Shown: positions 9,503-18,993, counted from the first letter of the stretch. The stretch: 64,000 bases of DNA from Dyella flagellata (GCF_030160275.1 NZ_BSOA01000020.1:62001-126000); one strand, 5' to 3'. The notes: generated from the sequence alone by a model not told the origin. Numbers and translations: made by a program.

Positions 9503-9640
9503 TCAAGGCAACGTCCTCCACTGCTGATTGGCGCCGCCGTTGCAATCCCAAATCTCTTGGGGGTGCCGTTCGCCGCGATGTAGGCCGGATCATCCAGGCA
9601 GCGCTGAGATTGCTTTTCCTTGGCCTGAAAATCGACGAGA
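9503..9640 (-). pseudogene. Remnant of a ricin-type beta-trefoil lectin domain (frameshifted)
   Basis: Read on the minus strand, the interval encodes SQRCLDDPAYIAANGTP in one frame. After a one-base shift around 9555 it continues EIWDCNGGANQQWRTLP and a stop at 9503. CLDD...NGTP...EIWDCNGGANQQW is a clear ricin-B QxW repeat, which normally reads through in one frame. No start, signal peptide or partner domain is present upstream, so this is a decayed 3' fragment of a secreted lectin-domain protein. It lies directly downstream of the intact secreted protein at 9750, which has its own lectin-like C-terminus, so it may derive from a duplication or from an earlier, longer gene. The rest of the 9036-9749 gap holds nothing else that I can support beyond the phased repeats. 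Confidence 0.6.
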
Positions 9641-9749
9641 TATCAAGCCCGGGCCACCAAGCCGCCCCTCCCGGCATTCGCCGGGAGAGGAGCTGCCTTT
9701 TCACAAATCACAGGGAACACCACAAATGCTCAGCAAGTGAGGACTCGCT

Positions 9750-12125
9750 TCATTGCGGCGCAAAAACCACTATTTGATCAGCCGTCGGCCAAACCGGTAC
9801 GGGACCGTTTGTGCTGGCATCCCAATCCCTAATGGGAGCAGTCACCACATTGCTCAGTTGCGAGGAATCGAACGCGTTTGACGCAAAGCTCAGCGCCAGT
9901 CCGCTGTAGCGATTGACCAGACGATATTCCGGCGTGGATGGCACCACGCCACCTATCGCGGTGATTAGCTCGAAGCGCCACTGCTGGCGCGCCTGTTCGC
10001 TGGATGCGGTCGACGATGGCATCGGCGCGGCCAGACTGACCTTCGCACCCCAGGCGCGCCCTCCATTGCCTCCGTCAACCTGCAAGTAGCTCTTCCCTTG
10101 GGAGACGTAGAAGAACCCGTCGCCTACAGGGACGAACGTCCACTTGTTGCTGGCGGCACCGGAAACAGGCGCACCCTTCGAGTGCTCGACGATATAGGTA
10201 TTGGTCGGACTCCTCGTACCATTCACGCCGATGTAGTAAGTCGGCAATGCGACCCCAGGATTGAAGCTGGTAGTGATCGACACATACTCCGCGTCGTAAG
10301 TACTGCAACCGACGTGGCAATAGAACGGGAAGGAACGCCCCAGATTGCTCGGCGACGTCAAGCTCCCGCCGTCCACGGTCCAGGTATACCAAACTCCGCT
10401 ATTGGCAAAAGGCACGTTTCCCGCGTAGGTCCATTGCTGACCGGCCAGATCGTCGGATGCATAGAACACGATCCTGTTCGGGGTGACGGCTTGAATCAGG
10501 TACTTCTGCAAATAGACGTTCCACGCAACCGAGCCACCAATATTGCTGCTGCCATAGCCCGCCAGATCGTTGGGCGATTGCGCAGAAACCGGCCAAACCA
10601 TGCTTTCATGGGCAACCGGATCGTTATCGGCCCCAACATTGCTCTCCATCGACGCAGCTACATCGCCTTGGCCGCAAGCCTGGGTGACTGGGTCGCATGT
10701 CCAGTCGATCCCAGGTGTTTGGCTCCAGCCTCCGCTGTAGTACTTCTGCCAGGATCCTGGCGCCATCTTCTGGCTGATCGGCGCGCGGGCCACATGGGTC
10801 CAGGTATGGCTGCCAAATCCGCCCCCATCGGGGGTCATGATGCGGCTGAAGTAGTAGATGTAGAAATAGCCGGACGCGGTATCGACGATCAGCCGAGGAT
10901 CGCCATCACCGTAATAGTAGTAGTACTCGTTGTTGTCGCCGACGCCGTAAGGTGAGGTGAACAAGGGCTGTTGCAGCGACCACGTATTGCCTTTGTCGGT
11001 GGATATGGCATACGAAAGGGCATCGATGCGTGGGTTGTTCGGATAAATTTCATTGTGGACGATCCCGTACCAGTACCCGGTATCCGGATCGACCCAGATC
11101 CCGATCACATCGCAGAAATTGCCGTCTGCGTAGCCTCCCGGCCCAGGGCTGTCTCTCGTGCCCTGATAAAACTGCGTGTACACAGGATTTTGACTGGTAC
11201 ACAGGGTCTGGGTGTTGTATTGGGAGTTCGCCGTCGACAACTTCAGCGACGCTTGCGCATTGGCTCCGGTATAGAAGTCCCAGACATGGTCTGCAGGGGC
11301 CTGATCGTATTGACTGTAGGCGTTTTGAAGAAAGAACGTTCCGCTCGAATCGATGAACAGGGAGTTCGGCGTGTCATTGGAAGGCGATGAAGCCACCGCG
11401 CTTGCCGCCCTCGTAAAGTTCATGCTTGCCGACGTAGGCGTGTTTATGGTGGCCACGAATTCTTGCGTGCCAGCGCACCCCGACGCATCAATGTAGGTCG
11501 CCGTATAGACATTCGGCCCGATCGTCAGCGGAATATTGTCGATTTCGCGCGCGTTCGACGAAAAGCCATTGGGGCCACTCCAGATCCAGGTGCCGCCATG
11601 GGGCTGTGGGCCAAGATCGACGACTGCACCTGAGGATACGACCACACTTGAGATGTTCTGCCAGCCGTGGGCTTGCGTCCAGACGTACGGGGTAATCGGG
11701 GCGGTACAATTTTTGGTAGCCGCTATCTCGAAGGTTTGCGTGCTGCTGCAGCCGTTGGAGTCGGTGTACGTGGCGTAGTAGTAATTGGCCCCATTGCCCA
11801 GCGGAATATTGTCGATTTCCCTGGCCGAGGATGTATAACCGCTAGGACCTGTCCAGCTCCACGTCCCTCCCATGGGTTGCGGACCAAGATCGACAGCCGT
11901 ACCCGCCGATACCACGATCATGGATAGGTTTTGCCACCCGCCCGCTGAGGTCCAGATATAGGGTGTGATGGGCTGAGCCGTACAACTTGGCGCGACGGCT
12001 TGGGGTACTGACACGGAGGTGCCCTTCGCGTCCACCCACCCGTTGCCGACAAGCAGTACGACGAGAAAAACCAGCAGCGTTCGCCAATAGAGCGACGCCA
12101 TGACATGCCTGCAATGCGTCTTCAT
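9750..12125 (-). CDS. Secreted multidomain protein: two Ig-like/glycan-binding repeats, propeller-like core, lectin-like C-terminus
   Basis: A 791-residue exported protein. GGAG lies 7 nt before the ATG at 12125, which fixes the start and gives a membrane-spanning signal (ASLYWRTLLVFLVVLLVG). Residues of about 45-215 hold two copies of a module of about 88 residues. Each has ITPY.WT..GWQN, VVDLGPQP.GGTW.W.GP and REIDNIPL, ending with a GC.. TQ.F strand, and is of a type attached to many secreted glycanases. The middle (about 230-650) has repeated beta-strands such as IGIWVDPDTGYWYGI and DPRLIVDTASGYFYIYYF, suggesting a five-bladed propeller (GH43/sialidase-like fold), but I cannot assign catalytic residues. 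The last 130 residues (QQWRFELI...YRLVNRYSGLALS) look like a beta-trefoil lectin. It lies 110 bp downstream of a TBDR and probably binds or cleaves the same polysaccharide. Enzymatic activity is unproven. Confidence 0.75.
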   Translation of the reverse strand: MKTHCRHVMASLYWRTLLVFLVVLLVGNGWVDAKGTSVSVPQAVAPSCTAQPITPYIWTSAGGWQNLSMIVVSAGTAVDLGPQPMGGTWSWTGPSGYTSSAREIDNIPLGNGANYYYATYTDSNGCSSTQTFEIAATKNCTAPITPYVWTQAHGWQNISSVVVSSGAVVDLGPQPHGGTWIWSGPNGFSSNAREIDNIPLTIGPNVYTATYIDASGCAGTQEFVATINTPTSASMNFTRAASAVASSPSNDTPNSLFIDSSGTFFLQNAYSQYDQAPADHVWDFYTGANAQASLKLSTANSQYNTQTLCTSQNPVYTQFYQGTRDSPGPGGYADGNFCDVIGIWVDPDTGYWYGIVHNEIYPNNPRIDALSYAISTDKGNTWSLQQPLFTSPYGVGDNNEYYYYYGDGDPRLIVDTASGYFYIYYFSRIMTPDGGGFGSHTWTHVARAPISQKMAPGSWQKYYSGGWSQTPGIDWTCDPVTQACGQGDVAASMESNVGADNDPVAHESMVWPVSAQSPNDLAGYGSSNIGGSVAWNVYLQKYLIQAVTPNRIVFYASDDLAGQQWTYAGNVPFANSGVWYTWTVDGGSLTSPSNLGRSFPFYCHVGCSTYDAEYVSITTSFNPGVALPTYYIGVNGTRSPTNTYIVEHSKGAPVSGAASNKWTFVPVGDGFFYVSQGKSYLQVDGGNGGRAWGAKVSLAAPMPSSTASSEQARQQWRFELITAIGGVVPSTPEYRLVNRYSGLALSFASNAFDSSQLSNVVTAPIRDWDASTNGPVPVWPTADQIVVFAPQ

Positions 12126-12235
12126 TTGCGTACTCCAGTTACGTTGATGAATCGACCGTGGCCGGATGCCGGAGCTGCAAATCGCTTCAACCGGCACCCT
12201 TGGCCCTGGTCGGCCAACGACCTCGGAACACAAGG

Positions 12236-15103
12236 TCAGAACTTCAGCGTGGCTCCCAACATCACGGTGCGGCCGTTGAGCAGCCACTCCCCTGGATACT
12301 CGGTAGAAGGTCCGTTTCTGAGTTTTTCGCTGTACACAATCGGGGTATTGAACAAATTCTTACAATCGGCAAATACCGTCAGGTTCGGGGTAAAGCCGTA
12401 TTGCAGGTGCATATCCACCTGATTGCGCCCGTTGGCGACCTGCTCGGTGGTGTTGTAGCCCCATACATTGGGATCGAATACGTACCGGCCGCGGTGATTC
12501 AAGGTCATCATTCCGCTGAATCCGTATTTTTCGTAGAACAGCGTGGCGTTGAATATTTTTTTGCTCAAGCCAGGAAACTGCGTCCTGACGACGTTGTACT
12601 GGGGGGCAGCATCCGTTTGGCCGTCGGAAAAGGTTCCGTTGATTTCAAACCCGAACCCGGACCAGAACGACGGCAAGAAATCCAGCGACTGCTTGTAGTC
12701 GGCTTCCAGCCCGCGCACGAACCCGTTGCTGGCATTCACCGGATAGGTGACATGGAACGTGTAACCGCCGATGTTCTGGGTTGTCGAACCTTGCTGGATG
12801 AAACCGTGAATTTGCTTGTCATAGCCGGCCACGGAGAGCACCGAAGACGGCCGGAAATACCACTCCCACGACAAGTCGTAATTGATCGACGAGAACGGCT
12901 TGAGATTGGCATTGCCCTCGGCGATCTGGAAAGAATCGACGGAAATGGCAGGCACAGGAACCATGCTGTCGATGGTGGGGAGGGAAATCGTCTTGCTGGC
13001 GCCCAAACGCAGGACCATGTTGTCGGTCAGGTTGGCGGCTGCATTCAGGCTCGGCAGCAGTACATGGCTTGCACCACGCGTGTCTTGCCGGCTGATAGGC
13101 GGAAAGATGGCCCCCTCGCAACCGGCTGTTCCGATATGACAAGGCGGGAAAGTGATGTCGGCAATATTGTAAGAGTCGTAGAGAAACTCCTCGAAGGTGT
13201 TGACGTAGCGCAAGCCTATATTTCCCGAAATGGGAACTTTGCCGTCGAACTTGAAATTTGCCATGACATAGGCGTCACGGCCGCGCTCGATCATGTTCCA
13301 GTTGTTGCCGGGATTGCTGTAATAAACCGTCTGCGGGTTACTTCTGAAGTTGCTTAGCGAACCGCCAAAATATTGATTGAGCCAGAGGTTCGGGTTGATG
13401 AAAAACAGCCCGGACGGCCTTGCACCCGGCCCGCCGTAGCCGTTCAGGACACTCGTGGCCCAGGATGGATACTGCACGGCAGAAGCGAACGGATAGGTCG
13501 TCTGGCCCGGCTGAAAGGCGAACGTCCAGTAGTGGTAGTCATAGACCCTTGGGCGGTCATAAGCCTTGGCTCCGAACTTGACCGATTCGAGAATGCCGTC
13601 ATCGAAGTAGCGAGTTACATCCAGTTGCAGCGATTTGATCGTGTCGTTGCCGGTTTCAGTCACATTCTTGAATTGCTGATCGGCCCACTGGGAAGGATCG
13701 GAAATGTTGAACGATGGATCCAAGATGTAACCCTGGATCGGCGCCCCGGGATAGATCTGGTAACCCCCATAGACCGGAGTGTTGGGGGTCGGGGTCTGGC
13801 CGCCAACCGAGGAGTTGATCAACAGCGGGCGCATCCATTCCAGCGTGTCGGAAGATTTGCTGTATTGCGCCGTTTCGCTGAATTCCCAATTCCCTACATT
13901 GGTGTCCACGTTCAACCTGAGATTCTTCATGGTTGCGCGGTCGTCGGAATACGTGTTGTAGAACGTGTAGGCAACGACGGGCACGGATAGTCGGTTGAAC
14001 ACTCCGTTCTGATCGACCGAATAATCGGCGCCAGGGCCGTTGTAGGACGGCGCGCCGAACGGTTCCAGCGGAACCACACCGTTGTCCGCCGTTACGTAGA
14101 AGCTGTCTCTATGCGCGTAGAAGCCGGTCAACGTCGCGGTGGTGGATTTGAGCGGCCTCCACTGCAGCGCGGTGTATACCGTCCTCGTATCGACTTTCGA
14201 CTCCATGTTGCTGTAGCCGGTTTCGGAATACGCGTAGTAAGGGCCCTTGCCATTGATGGTGACTCCATAAAAAGGCGACGGGTCCGACGATTGATTCAAA
14301 AAGGCGCGCTTGTTCCAGTCAAAACCGATCGTTGCCCCGAACTTGCCGTCATCGAACACATCGCTGAAAAGCCCGGTGAGATCGGGGTAATAGCGAGTAT
14401 CCGCTTCGCCCGGCGACCCTTGCCCCTTGGCGGTGATAACGGTGCGTTCCTTTCCGATGCCGAACGGCGTGATGGTTTCCATGTCAACATTGGCGCCGAT
14501 GCCGCCTTCATCGAGATCGGCACGAGATGTCTTGTAAACCTTGAGCGTCGAAACAAAGTCCGGCGACACGAGGTTATAGTCAAACGTGCGCACGCCCAGA
14601 TCGACGCTGGTCGCGGACAAGCCATTGAAGGTTGCCAAGGTGAAATCCGTAGGCAGACCACGCACGGTAACGTACTGCCCTTCGCCGTTGTTGTCGCGCG
14701 TAATTTCGACACTCGTTACATGCTGCAAGGAATCGGCGAGATTGGTGTCGGGAAACTTGCCGACGTCTTCGGCCGAGATCGTGTCGACGACCGCGGTTTC
14801 ATAACGCTTGGCATCGATGGTTCGGTCGATGCTGCCGAGAATGCCCGTAACGGTCACCACGCTCAGTTCGGTGGGCTTGGCTTTGCCATCTGCCGTTTTT
14901 TTCTTGCCCGTGGCGGGCGCCTGGGATGTTTCGGGCTTGTTGTCCGTAGCCTGGCTCGTTTGCGCCAAGACGGCTTCGAACGGCATCCAAAGGCTTATGC
15001 CCAACGCGATCCACAATGCTGTACGCGGTAATGCGGAGCCCTTTCCGTAGAGACATGGAAGGACATCCTTTCGACCTGCACGAAAGTTCAGACCTGCTTG
15101 CAT
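12236..15103 (-). CDS. TonB-dependent outer-membrane receptor
   Basis: A 955-residue TBDR. AAGGGGAG lies 7 nt before the ATG at 15103. The signal region includes ALWIALGISLWMPFEAVLAQ, followed by a Thr/Lys/Pro-rich linker. The plug starts near residue 80 (LSVVTVTGILGSIDRTIDAKRYETAVVDTI, then SAEDVGKFPDTNLADSLQHVTSVEITRDN), typical of the large carbohydrate-type TBDRs of Xanthomonads and Caulobacter. The barrel ends in LNGRTVMLGATLKF with terminal Phe. It is followed by the secreted lectin/propeller protein on the same strand and lies divergent from the aldolase operon across an 825-bp gap. The ligand is unknown; a plant or fungal galactan-type polymer is suggested by neighbours only. Confidence 0.93.
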   Translation of the reverse strand: MQAGLNFRAGRKDVLPCLYGKGSALPRTALWIALGISLWMPFEAVLAQTSQATDNKPETSQAPATGKKKTADGKAKPTELSVVTVTGILGSIDRTIDAKRYETAVVDTISAEDVGKFPDTNLADSLQHVTSVEITRDNNGEGQYVTVRGLPTDFTLATFNGLSATSVDLGVRTFDYNLVSPDFVSTLKVYKTSRADLDEGGIGANVDMETITPFGIGKERTVITAKGQGSPGEADTRYYPDLTGLFSDVFDDGKFGATIGFDWNKRAFLNQSSDPSPFYGVTINGKGPYYAYSETGYSNMESKVDTRTVYTALQWRPLKSTTATLTGFYAHRDSFYVTADNGVVPLEPFGAPSYNGPGADYSVDQNGVFNRLSVPVVAYTFYNTYSDDRATMKNLRLNVDTNVGNWEFSETAQYSKSSDTLEWMRPLLINSSVGGQTPTPNTPVYGGYQIYPGAPIQGYILDPSFNISDPSQWADQQFKNVTETGNDTIKSLQLDVTRYFDDGILESVKFGAKAYDRPRVYDYHYWTFAFQPGQTTYPFASAVQYPSWATSVLNGYGGPGARPSGLFFINPNLWLNQYFGGSLSNFRSNPQTVYYSNPGNNWNMIERGRDAYVMANFKFDGKVPISGNIGLRYVNTFEEFLYDSYNIADITFPPCHIGTAGCEGAIFPPISRQDTRGASHVLLPSLNAAANLTDNMVLRLGASKTISLPTIDSMVPVPAISVDSFQIAEGNANLKPFSSINYDLSWEWYFRPSSVLSVAGYDKQIHGFIQQGSTTQNIGGYTFHVTYPVNASNGFVRGLEADYKQSLDFLPSFWSGFGFEINGTFSDGQTDAAPQYNVVRTQFPGLSKKIFNATLFYEKYGFSGMMTLNHRGRYVFDPNVWGYNTTEQVANGRNQVDMHLQYGFTPNLTVFADCKNLFNTPIVYSEKLRNGPSTEYPGEWLLNGRTVMLGATLKF

Positions 15104-15928
15104 GACCTTACTCCCCTTCAGCCGGATCTATTGATTTATTGCGCTTAAGACTTGCCTGCTTGACCCTTCCTCCCCGTCAGCCGGCATGTCGCTTGGTGTG
15201 CCCTCATGTCCTCCGCTTCATGTGCCGCATTGGGAATGCGTCATCGTTTTTGTTCCGCCGCACGTCGGCGTACGCATCGCTTTCCAACCGGAAGCGATGT
15301 GAGAAAAAGCAGGCCAGGCTGCGGGACAGCCCTGCCCCGTCGGGCTCTGCCTTTGGCGGCGGCAACATCCCGTGCAATGCGTCCTTGCAAACCGCCAAAG
15401 CGGGAGTCCCCAGCCGTCACCACGGCGGGCCGACGCTCCTCGTCGGCGGCGCGAAACCGAAAGAAGATGCTTGCATTTGAAAATAAACATGCACTCGCCG
15501 CCCCCATCTTGGCGGAATAATCGTAAAATACGATAAATGAAACTTTCAAGTGCCTTCGAAAGGTTTCGCACACCCCTCCGAGCGGGGTACCGAACGCGGC
15601 CTCGCGTCAGGCGTTGCAACGGGGGAGAGGCAAAACCATCGGCTCGCAGGCGACCAGCCCCTCTGCGCGGGCCTCCTGCTGCTCGGGGAAATGCCGCCGT
15701 CACGGCGGGAAGCCGTTGTAAGGCCTGGGACAGAAGCCAAGAGCCAACCCGTAGACTCAGGCCTTGCAGCAGGCTCAGAGTGAGCCGGTTTCAAACGATG
15801 ATGAAAGGCGGCCGCAGGATGGCCCCGGTCATTTCATGTTATTTGCTTTCGTTTTCTTTTGAATACTTGACTTTTTCTGGAAATCGCTAGAATGTGAAGC
15901 CGCTCATCGCCGCCAGGGCCTACCCGAA
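15104..15928. other. 825-bp divergent intergenic region without a supported gene
   Basis: Several GC-rich open frames exist here on both strands, but none has a ribosome binding site, a recognisable domain or plausible protein composition; they are rich in Arg, Pro and Ala as expected of noncoding high-GC DNA. The stretch at 15541-15570 has 10-bp-phased TTTC/CTTC/TTTC cores like those upstream of agaS, and 15845-15860 reads CTTTCGTTTTCTTTTG just before the aldolase. Both are candidate operator regions for the DeoR-type regulator. The AT-rich segment around 15835-15895 probably contains the aldolase promoter. Confidence 0.4.
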
Positions 15929-16846
15929 ATGAATTCAACTTTGCCATATGCTTCAATAGCTTCCGAAAAATTCTCTCGGCTTGCTCTTTCCCACGGCAAA
16001 CGTACCCGCCTGTGGCGCCTGATGTACGGCCACGGCCCGGGCAATGGCAGCCTGCTGGTGCTGCCGCTGGACCAGGGCCTGGAACACGGCCCCACCGATT
16101 TCTTTCCCAACCCGCCGGCGATCGATCCGGATTACCAGTTCCGCCTTGCGGTGGAGGGCAATTTCTCCGCCATCGCCCTGGGCGTGGGCCTGGCGGAAAA
16201 GTACATGGGCGAGTGGTGCGGGCGGATCCCGCTGATCCTCAAGCTCAACGGCAAGACCAACATCCCCAGCGACGCCGATGCCACCTCTCCGCTGTTTGCC
16301 TCAGTGGAAGATGCTGTGCGCCTGGGCGCGGATGCGGTCGGCTACACCATGTATGTAGGTTCGCCGCGCCAGCACGATGAGTTCCGCCAGTTCGAAAAAG
16401 TGCGCCAGGATTGCGAGCGCTTCGGCATGCCGCTGGTGCTGTGGTCCTACCCGCGTGGCGCCGCGATCGACGCGAAGGGCGGCAAGGGCAGCCTGTATGC
16501 GCAGGACTACGCCGCGCGCGTGGCGCTGGAACTGGGCGCGGACATCGTGAAGCTGCACGAGCCCGATGACAACAGAACCAACGTGCCCAAGCCCTACGAC
16601 ACGCTGCAGGAAGATGCTTCCACACGCACACAGCGGGTCGTGCGTTCGGCCGGCCGCACCATGGTGCTGTTCTCCGGCGGCGAAAAGAACGACGACGATG
16701 CTGCCGTGCTGCGCAAGGTGGAGTTCTATATGGCCTCCGGCGCCACTGGCGTGATGTTCGGCCGGAACATGTGGCTGCGTCCGCTGGACCAGGCGATCGC
16801 CCTGGTGCGGCAGGTTCACCAGATCATGGCGAAACATCCGCGCTGA
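15929..16846 (+). CDS. Class I fructose/tagatose-bisphosphate aldolase (DhnA/FbaB family)
   Basis: A 305-residue aldolase of the archaeal-type class I (DhnA) family. It has the family hallmark LLVLPLDQGLEHG (43-54), a barrel strand ILKLNGKTN, and GADIVKLHEP around 203-212, where Lys208 is the likely Schiff-base lysine. It cleaves a ketose-1,6-bisphosphate to DHAP and glyceraldehyde-3-phosphate without metal. It heads a plus-strand operon with the amidohydrolase and DeoR-type regulator and lies opposite the TBDR/agaS block. In this setting tagatose-1,6-bisphosphate is a plausible substrate, supplied by the PfkB kinase at 5975. A general glycolytic or gluconeogenic role is also possible. The family is firm; the substrate is inferred. 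Confidence 0.88.
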   Translation: MNSTLPYASIASEKFSRLALSHGKRTRLWRLMYGHGPGNGSLLVLPLDQGLEHGPTDFFPNPPAIDPDYQFRLAVEGNFSAIALGVGLAEKYMGEWCGRIPLILKLNGKTNIPSDADATSPLFASVEDAVRLGADAVGYTMYVGSPRQHDEFRQFEKVRQDCERFGMPLVLWSYPRGAAIDAKGGKGSLYAQDYAARVALELGADIVKLHEPDDNRTNVPKPYDTLQEDASTRTQRVVRSAGRTMVLFSGGEKNDDDAAVLRKVEFYMASGATGVMFGRNMWLRPLDQAIALVRQVHQIMAKHPR

Positions 16847-16873
16847 GCACCCCTCCCTCCCCCGGCGCAACCG

Positions 16874-16903
16874 CGTAGGCTGGAATGCCAATGCCAGCCT
16901 ACG
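16874..16903. repeat. Single-unit REP-like palindrome (GTAGGCTGG family)
   Basis: CGTAGGCTGG and CCAGCCTACG form a perfect 10-bp inverted repeat around a 10-nt loop, between the aldolase and amidohydrolase genes. It is a single-arm member of the family found in double form at 22557, 24192, 30838, 56673 and 62353. Confidence 0.8.
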
Positions 16904-16933
16904 ACCGTCACCCAGCCCCATTCCCGACCAGCC

Positions 16934-18190
16934 ATGTCAAACAGCCAGCGCAAACCAGCTTCATCCTGGTCGTTCCGCAGCCAAACCCGCGCCGGCTGCT
17001 TCTGCTGCGCCCCACCCCGCGGCGCCGGCACCATCCAGGCCGGCGGCAAGAATCCGCTGCAAACCGCACCCGATCACAGCAAGAGCGAGCTGCGCCTGAA
17101 GGATTTCAAGCCGCGCAGCATGCTGCGGGTGCCAAAAACCCGCATCGAGCAGCCACGCTTTCCGGTGATCGACGCGCACACGCATCTGACCTGGTCCAGC
17201 CAGGTACGCAACGGCGTATCGGTGGGTGAAGCCATTACCGTGTTCGCCAAACCGGAAGACCTGCTGCCGGTGATGGATCGCAAAGGCGTGCGTACCCTGG
17301 TCAATCTCACCGGCGGCGTCGGCAAGGGACTGGAGCAAAGCATCGCGCTGTTCGACCAGGCTGCACCGGGGCGTTTCATCACGCTCACGGAGCCCTCGTT
17401 CGAACATTTTCCGCAGGCGGATTACCCGCAGTTGCAGGCCGATGCGATCGAGCACGCCCAGCGCGTCGGTGCCCGCGGCTTGAAGCTGCTGAAAACGCTG
17501 GGACTGTATCTACGCGAGCAACTCGATAGCGGCCCGCTGGTGGCCGTCGACGATCGCCGCTTCGACCCGATGTGGGAGGCCTGTGCCGCGTACGACATGC
17601 CGGTGTTCCTGCATGTTTCAGACCCGGAAGCGTTTTTCCTGCCTACCGACGAATGCAACGAGCGCTACGAAGAACTGAGCAAGCATCCGGACTGGTCGTT
17701 CTACGGCCCCGAATTTCCCAGCAATGAGGAATTGCTCGCTGCCCGCGACCGCGTGATCGCGCGTCACCCCAAGACCACCTTTGCTCTGATGCACGTAGGT
17801 AATTGGGCCGAGAACCTACAGGCCGTAGCGGACTGCCTGGACCGCTTTCCCAACACCCTGGTGGACATCAGCGCGCGCATCGGCGAACTGGGGCGCCAGC
17901 CGCGTACCGCCCAGCGCTTTTTCGACCGATACCAGGACCGCATCCTGTTCGGCACCGACGCGGTGCCTTCCCCCTATGGCGACGACGTGCCACAGCAGCT
18001 GTTCTGCGACGAACTCTACGAAATCTACTACCGCTTCCTCGAAACCGACGATGAGTACTTCGACTACGCCCCCGCCGAGACCCCGCCGCAAGGCCGTTGG
18101 TCCATCTATGGACTGGCCCTCAAAGACAGCGTGCTGCGCAAGATATACCATGACAACGTTGCCCGACTTTTGAAGCTCCCGCCGTCATGA
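16934..18190 (+). CDS. Metal-dependent amidohydrolase family 2 protein
   Basis: A 418-residue predicted TIM-barrel hydrolase of the amidohydrolase-2 (ACMSD/uronate-isomerase-like) group. The metal-binding start of the barrel is FPVIDAHTHLTW (His82 and His84). Later strands carry PVFLHVSDPEAFF, FALMHVGNWAEN and ILFGTDAVPSPYG, whose His and Asp complete the usual site. It is not a NagA/AgaA-type deacetylase by sequence. The first 60 or so residues are low-similarity and have no clear ribosome binding site, so the true start may be further downstream. The stop overlaps the DeoR start by 4 bp, so the two are translationally coupled. Its role may be lactone or amide hydrolysis in the sugar pathway; this is a guess from context. 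Confidence 0.8.
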   Translation: MSNSQRKPASSWSFRSQTRAGCFCCAPPRGAGTIQAGGKNPLQTAPDHSKSELRLKDFKPRSMLRVPKTRIEQPRFPVIDAHTHLTWSSQVRNGVSVGEAITVFAKPEDLLPVMDRKGVRTLVNLTGGVGKGLEQSIALFDQAAPGRFITLTEPSFEHFPQADYPQLQADAIEHAQRVGARGLKLLKTLGLYLREQLDSGPLVAVDDRRFDPMWEACAAYDMPVFLHVSDPEAFFLPTDECNERYEELSKHPDWSFYGPEFPSNEELLAARDRVIARHPKTTFALMHVGNWAENLQAVADCLDRFPNTLVDISARIGELGRQPRTAQRFFDRYQDRILFGTDAVPSPYGDDVPQQLFCDELYEIYYRFLETDDEYFDYAPAETPPQGRWSIYGLALKDSVLRKIYHDNVARLLKLPPS

Positions 18191-18993
18191 ACGAATCTCG
18201 CGCCGCCGCCCCCACGCAACGCCTGCTGGTCGAGGAGCGCCGACGCCTGATCGTCGAATACATCGAAGCCAACGGCCGCGCCACCGTCGAGGAACTTGCC
18301 GCCCGCTTCGGCACCTCCACCGTCACCATCCGCAACGACCTGGAGTCCCTCGCCCGCGTCGGCGCCATTGCCCGCTCGCACGGCGGCGCGCTCCCCGCCA
18401 CGCAAACCTTCACCAACGACGTGCCCTTGAACATCAAGGAAACGCGCTCGCATCCGCAAAAACAACGCATCGGCCTGGCGGCCGCCAAGCTGATCAAGGA
18501 CGGCGACACCGTCATCCTCGACTCCGGCTCCACCACCGCGGAAATCGCGCGCCAGATCCGGCAGATCAAGTTCGACTCGCTGACCGTGGTCACCAACGCC
18601 CTCAACATCGCCCTGGAGCTTTCCGGCCTGCCCAACATCCGCGTGATGATGCTAGGCGGCCTGTTGCGCCCCACCGCCTATTCGCTGGTGGGGCCGGATG
18701 CGGAGCAGGCGCTGTCGCGCATCTCGGCCGACAAGCTGTTCCTGGGCGTGGACGGCATCGATCCCCTGGTGGGCGTCACCACGCCCGACCCGCTGGAAGC
18801 TTCACTCAATGCCTTGATGATCCGCGTCTCCCGCGAAACCGTCGCAGTGTTCGATGCCAGCAAGCTGGGCCAACGCAGCCTCTCCGTAATCACCCCGGTG
18901 CAGACCTTGAATACCGTGATTACCGACAACAGCGCACCGGAGGAGATGGTGGAGGCGCTGCGGGAGGCCGGGGTAAACGTGATGCTGGTGTAG
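18187..18993 (+). CDS. DeoR/GlpR-family transcriptional repressor, AgaR-like
   Basis: A 268-residue regulator. The N-terminal winged helix-turn-helix is EERRRLIVEYIEANGRATVEELAARFGTSTVTIRNDL (about 15-51). The C-terminal DeoR sensor domain has the phosphosugar-binding ILDSGSTTAEIARQI and VVTNALNIALEL, followed by LGGLLRPTAYSLVGP and LFLGVDGID. These features place it close to AgaR, which controls N-acetylgalactosamine genes in enterobacteria. DeoR proteins sense phosphorylated sugars. The gene ends the aldolase-amidohydrolase operon and is a good candidate for control of both arms of the island through the phased TTTC repeats. Its stop codon lies inside a REP-like palindrome. Confidence 0.88.
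   Translation: MNESRAAAPTQRLLVEERRRLIVEYIEANGRATVEELAARFGTSTVTIRNDLESLARVGAIARSHGGALPATQTFTNDVPLNIKETRSHPQKQRIGLAAAKLIKDGDTVILDSGSTTAEIARQIRQIKFDSLTVVTNALNIALELSGLPNIRVMMLGGLLRPTAYSLVGPDAEQALSRISADKLFLGVDGIDPLVGVTTPDPLEASLNALMIRVSRETVAVFDASKLGQRSLSVITPVQTLNTVITDNSAPEEMVEALREAGVNVMLV

Noticed and set aside
9408-9704. A 98-codon minus-strand frame in the agaS upstream spacer
   Set aside because: It reads a different frame from the lectin remnant, is Arg-rich and has no start signal.
15218-15703. Several overlapping ORFs of 60-160 codons on both strands in the divergent spacer
   Set aside because: Arg/Ala/Pro-rich composition, mutual overlap, and no RBS or domain; treated as noncoding.
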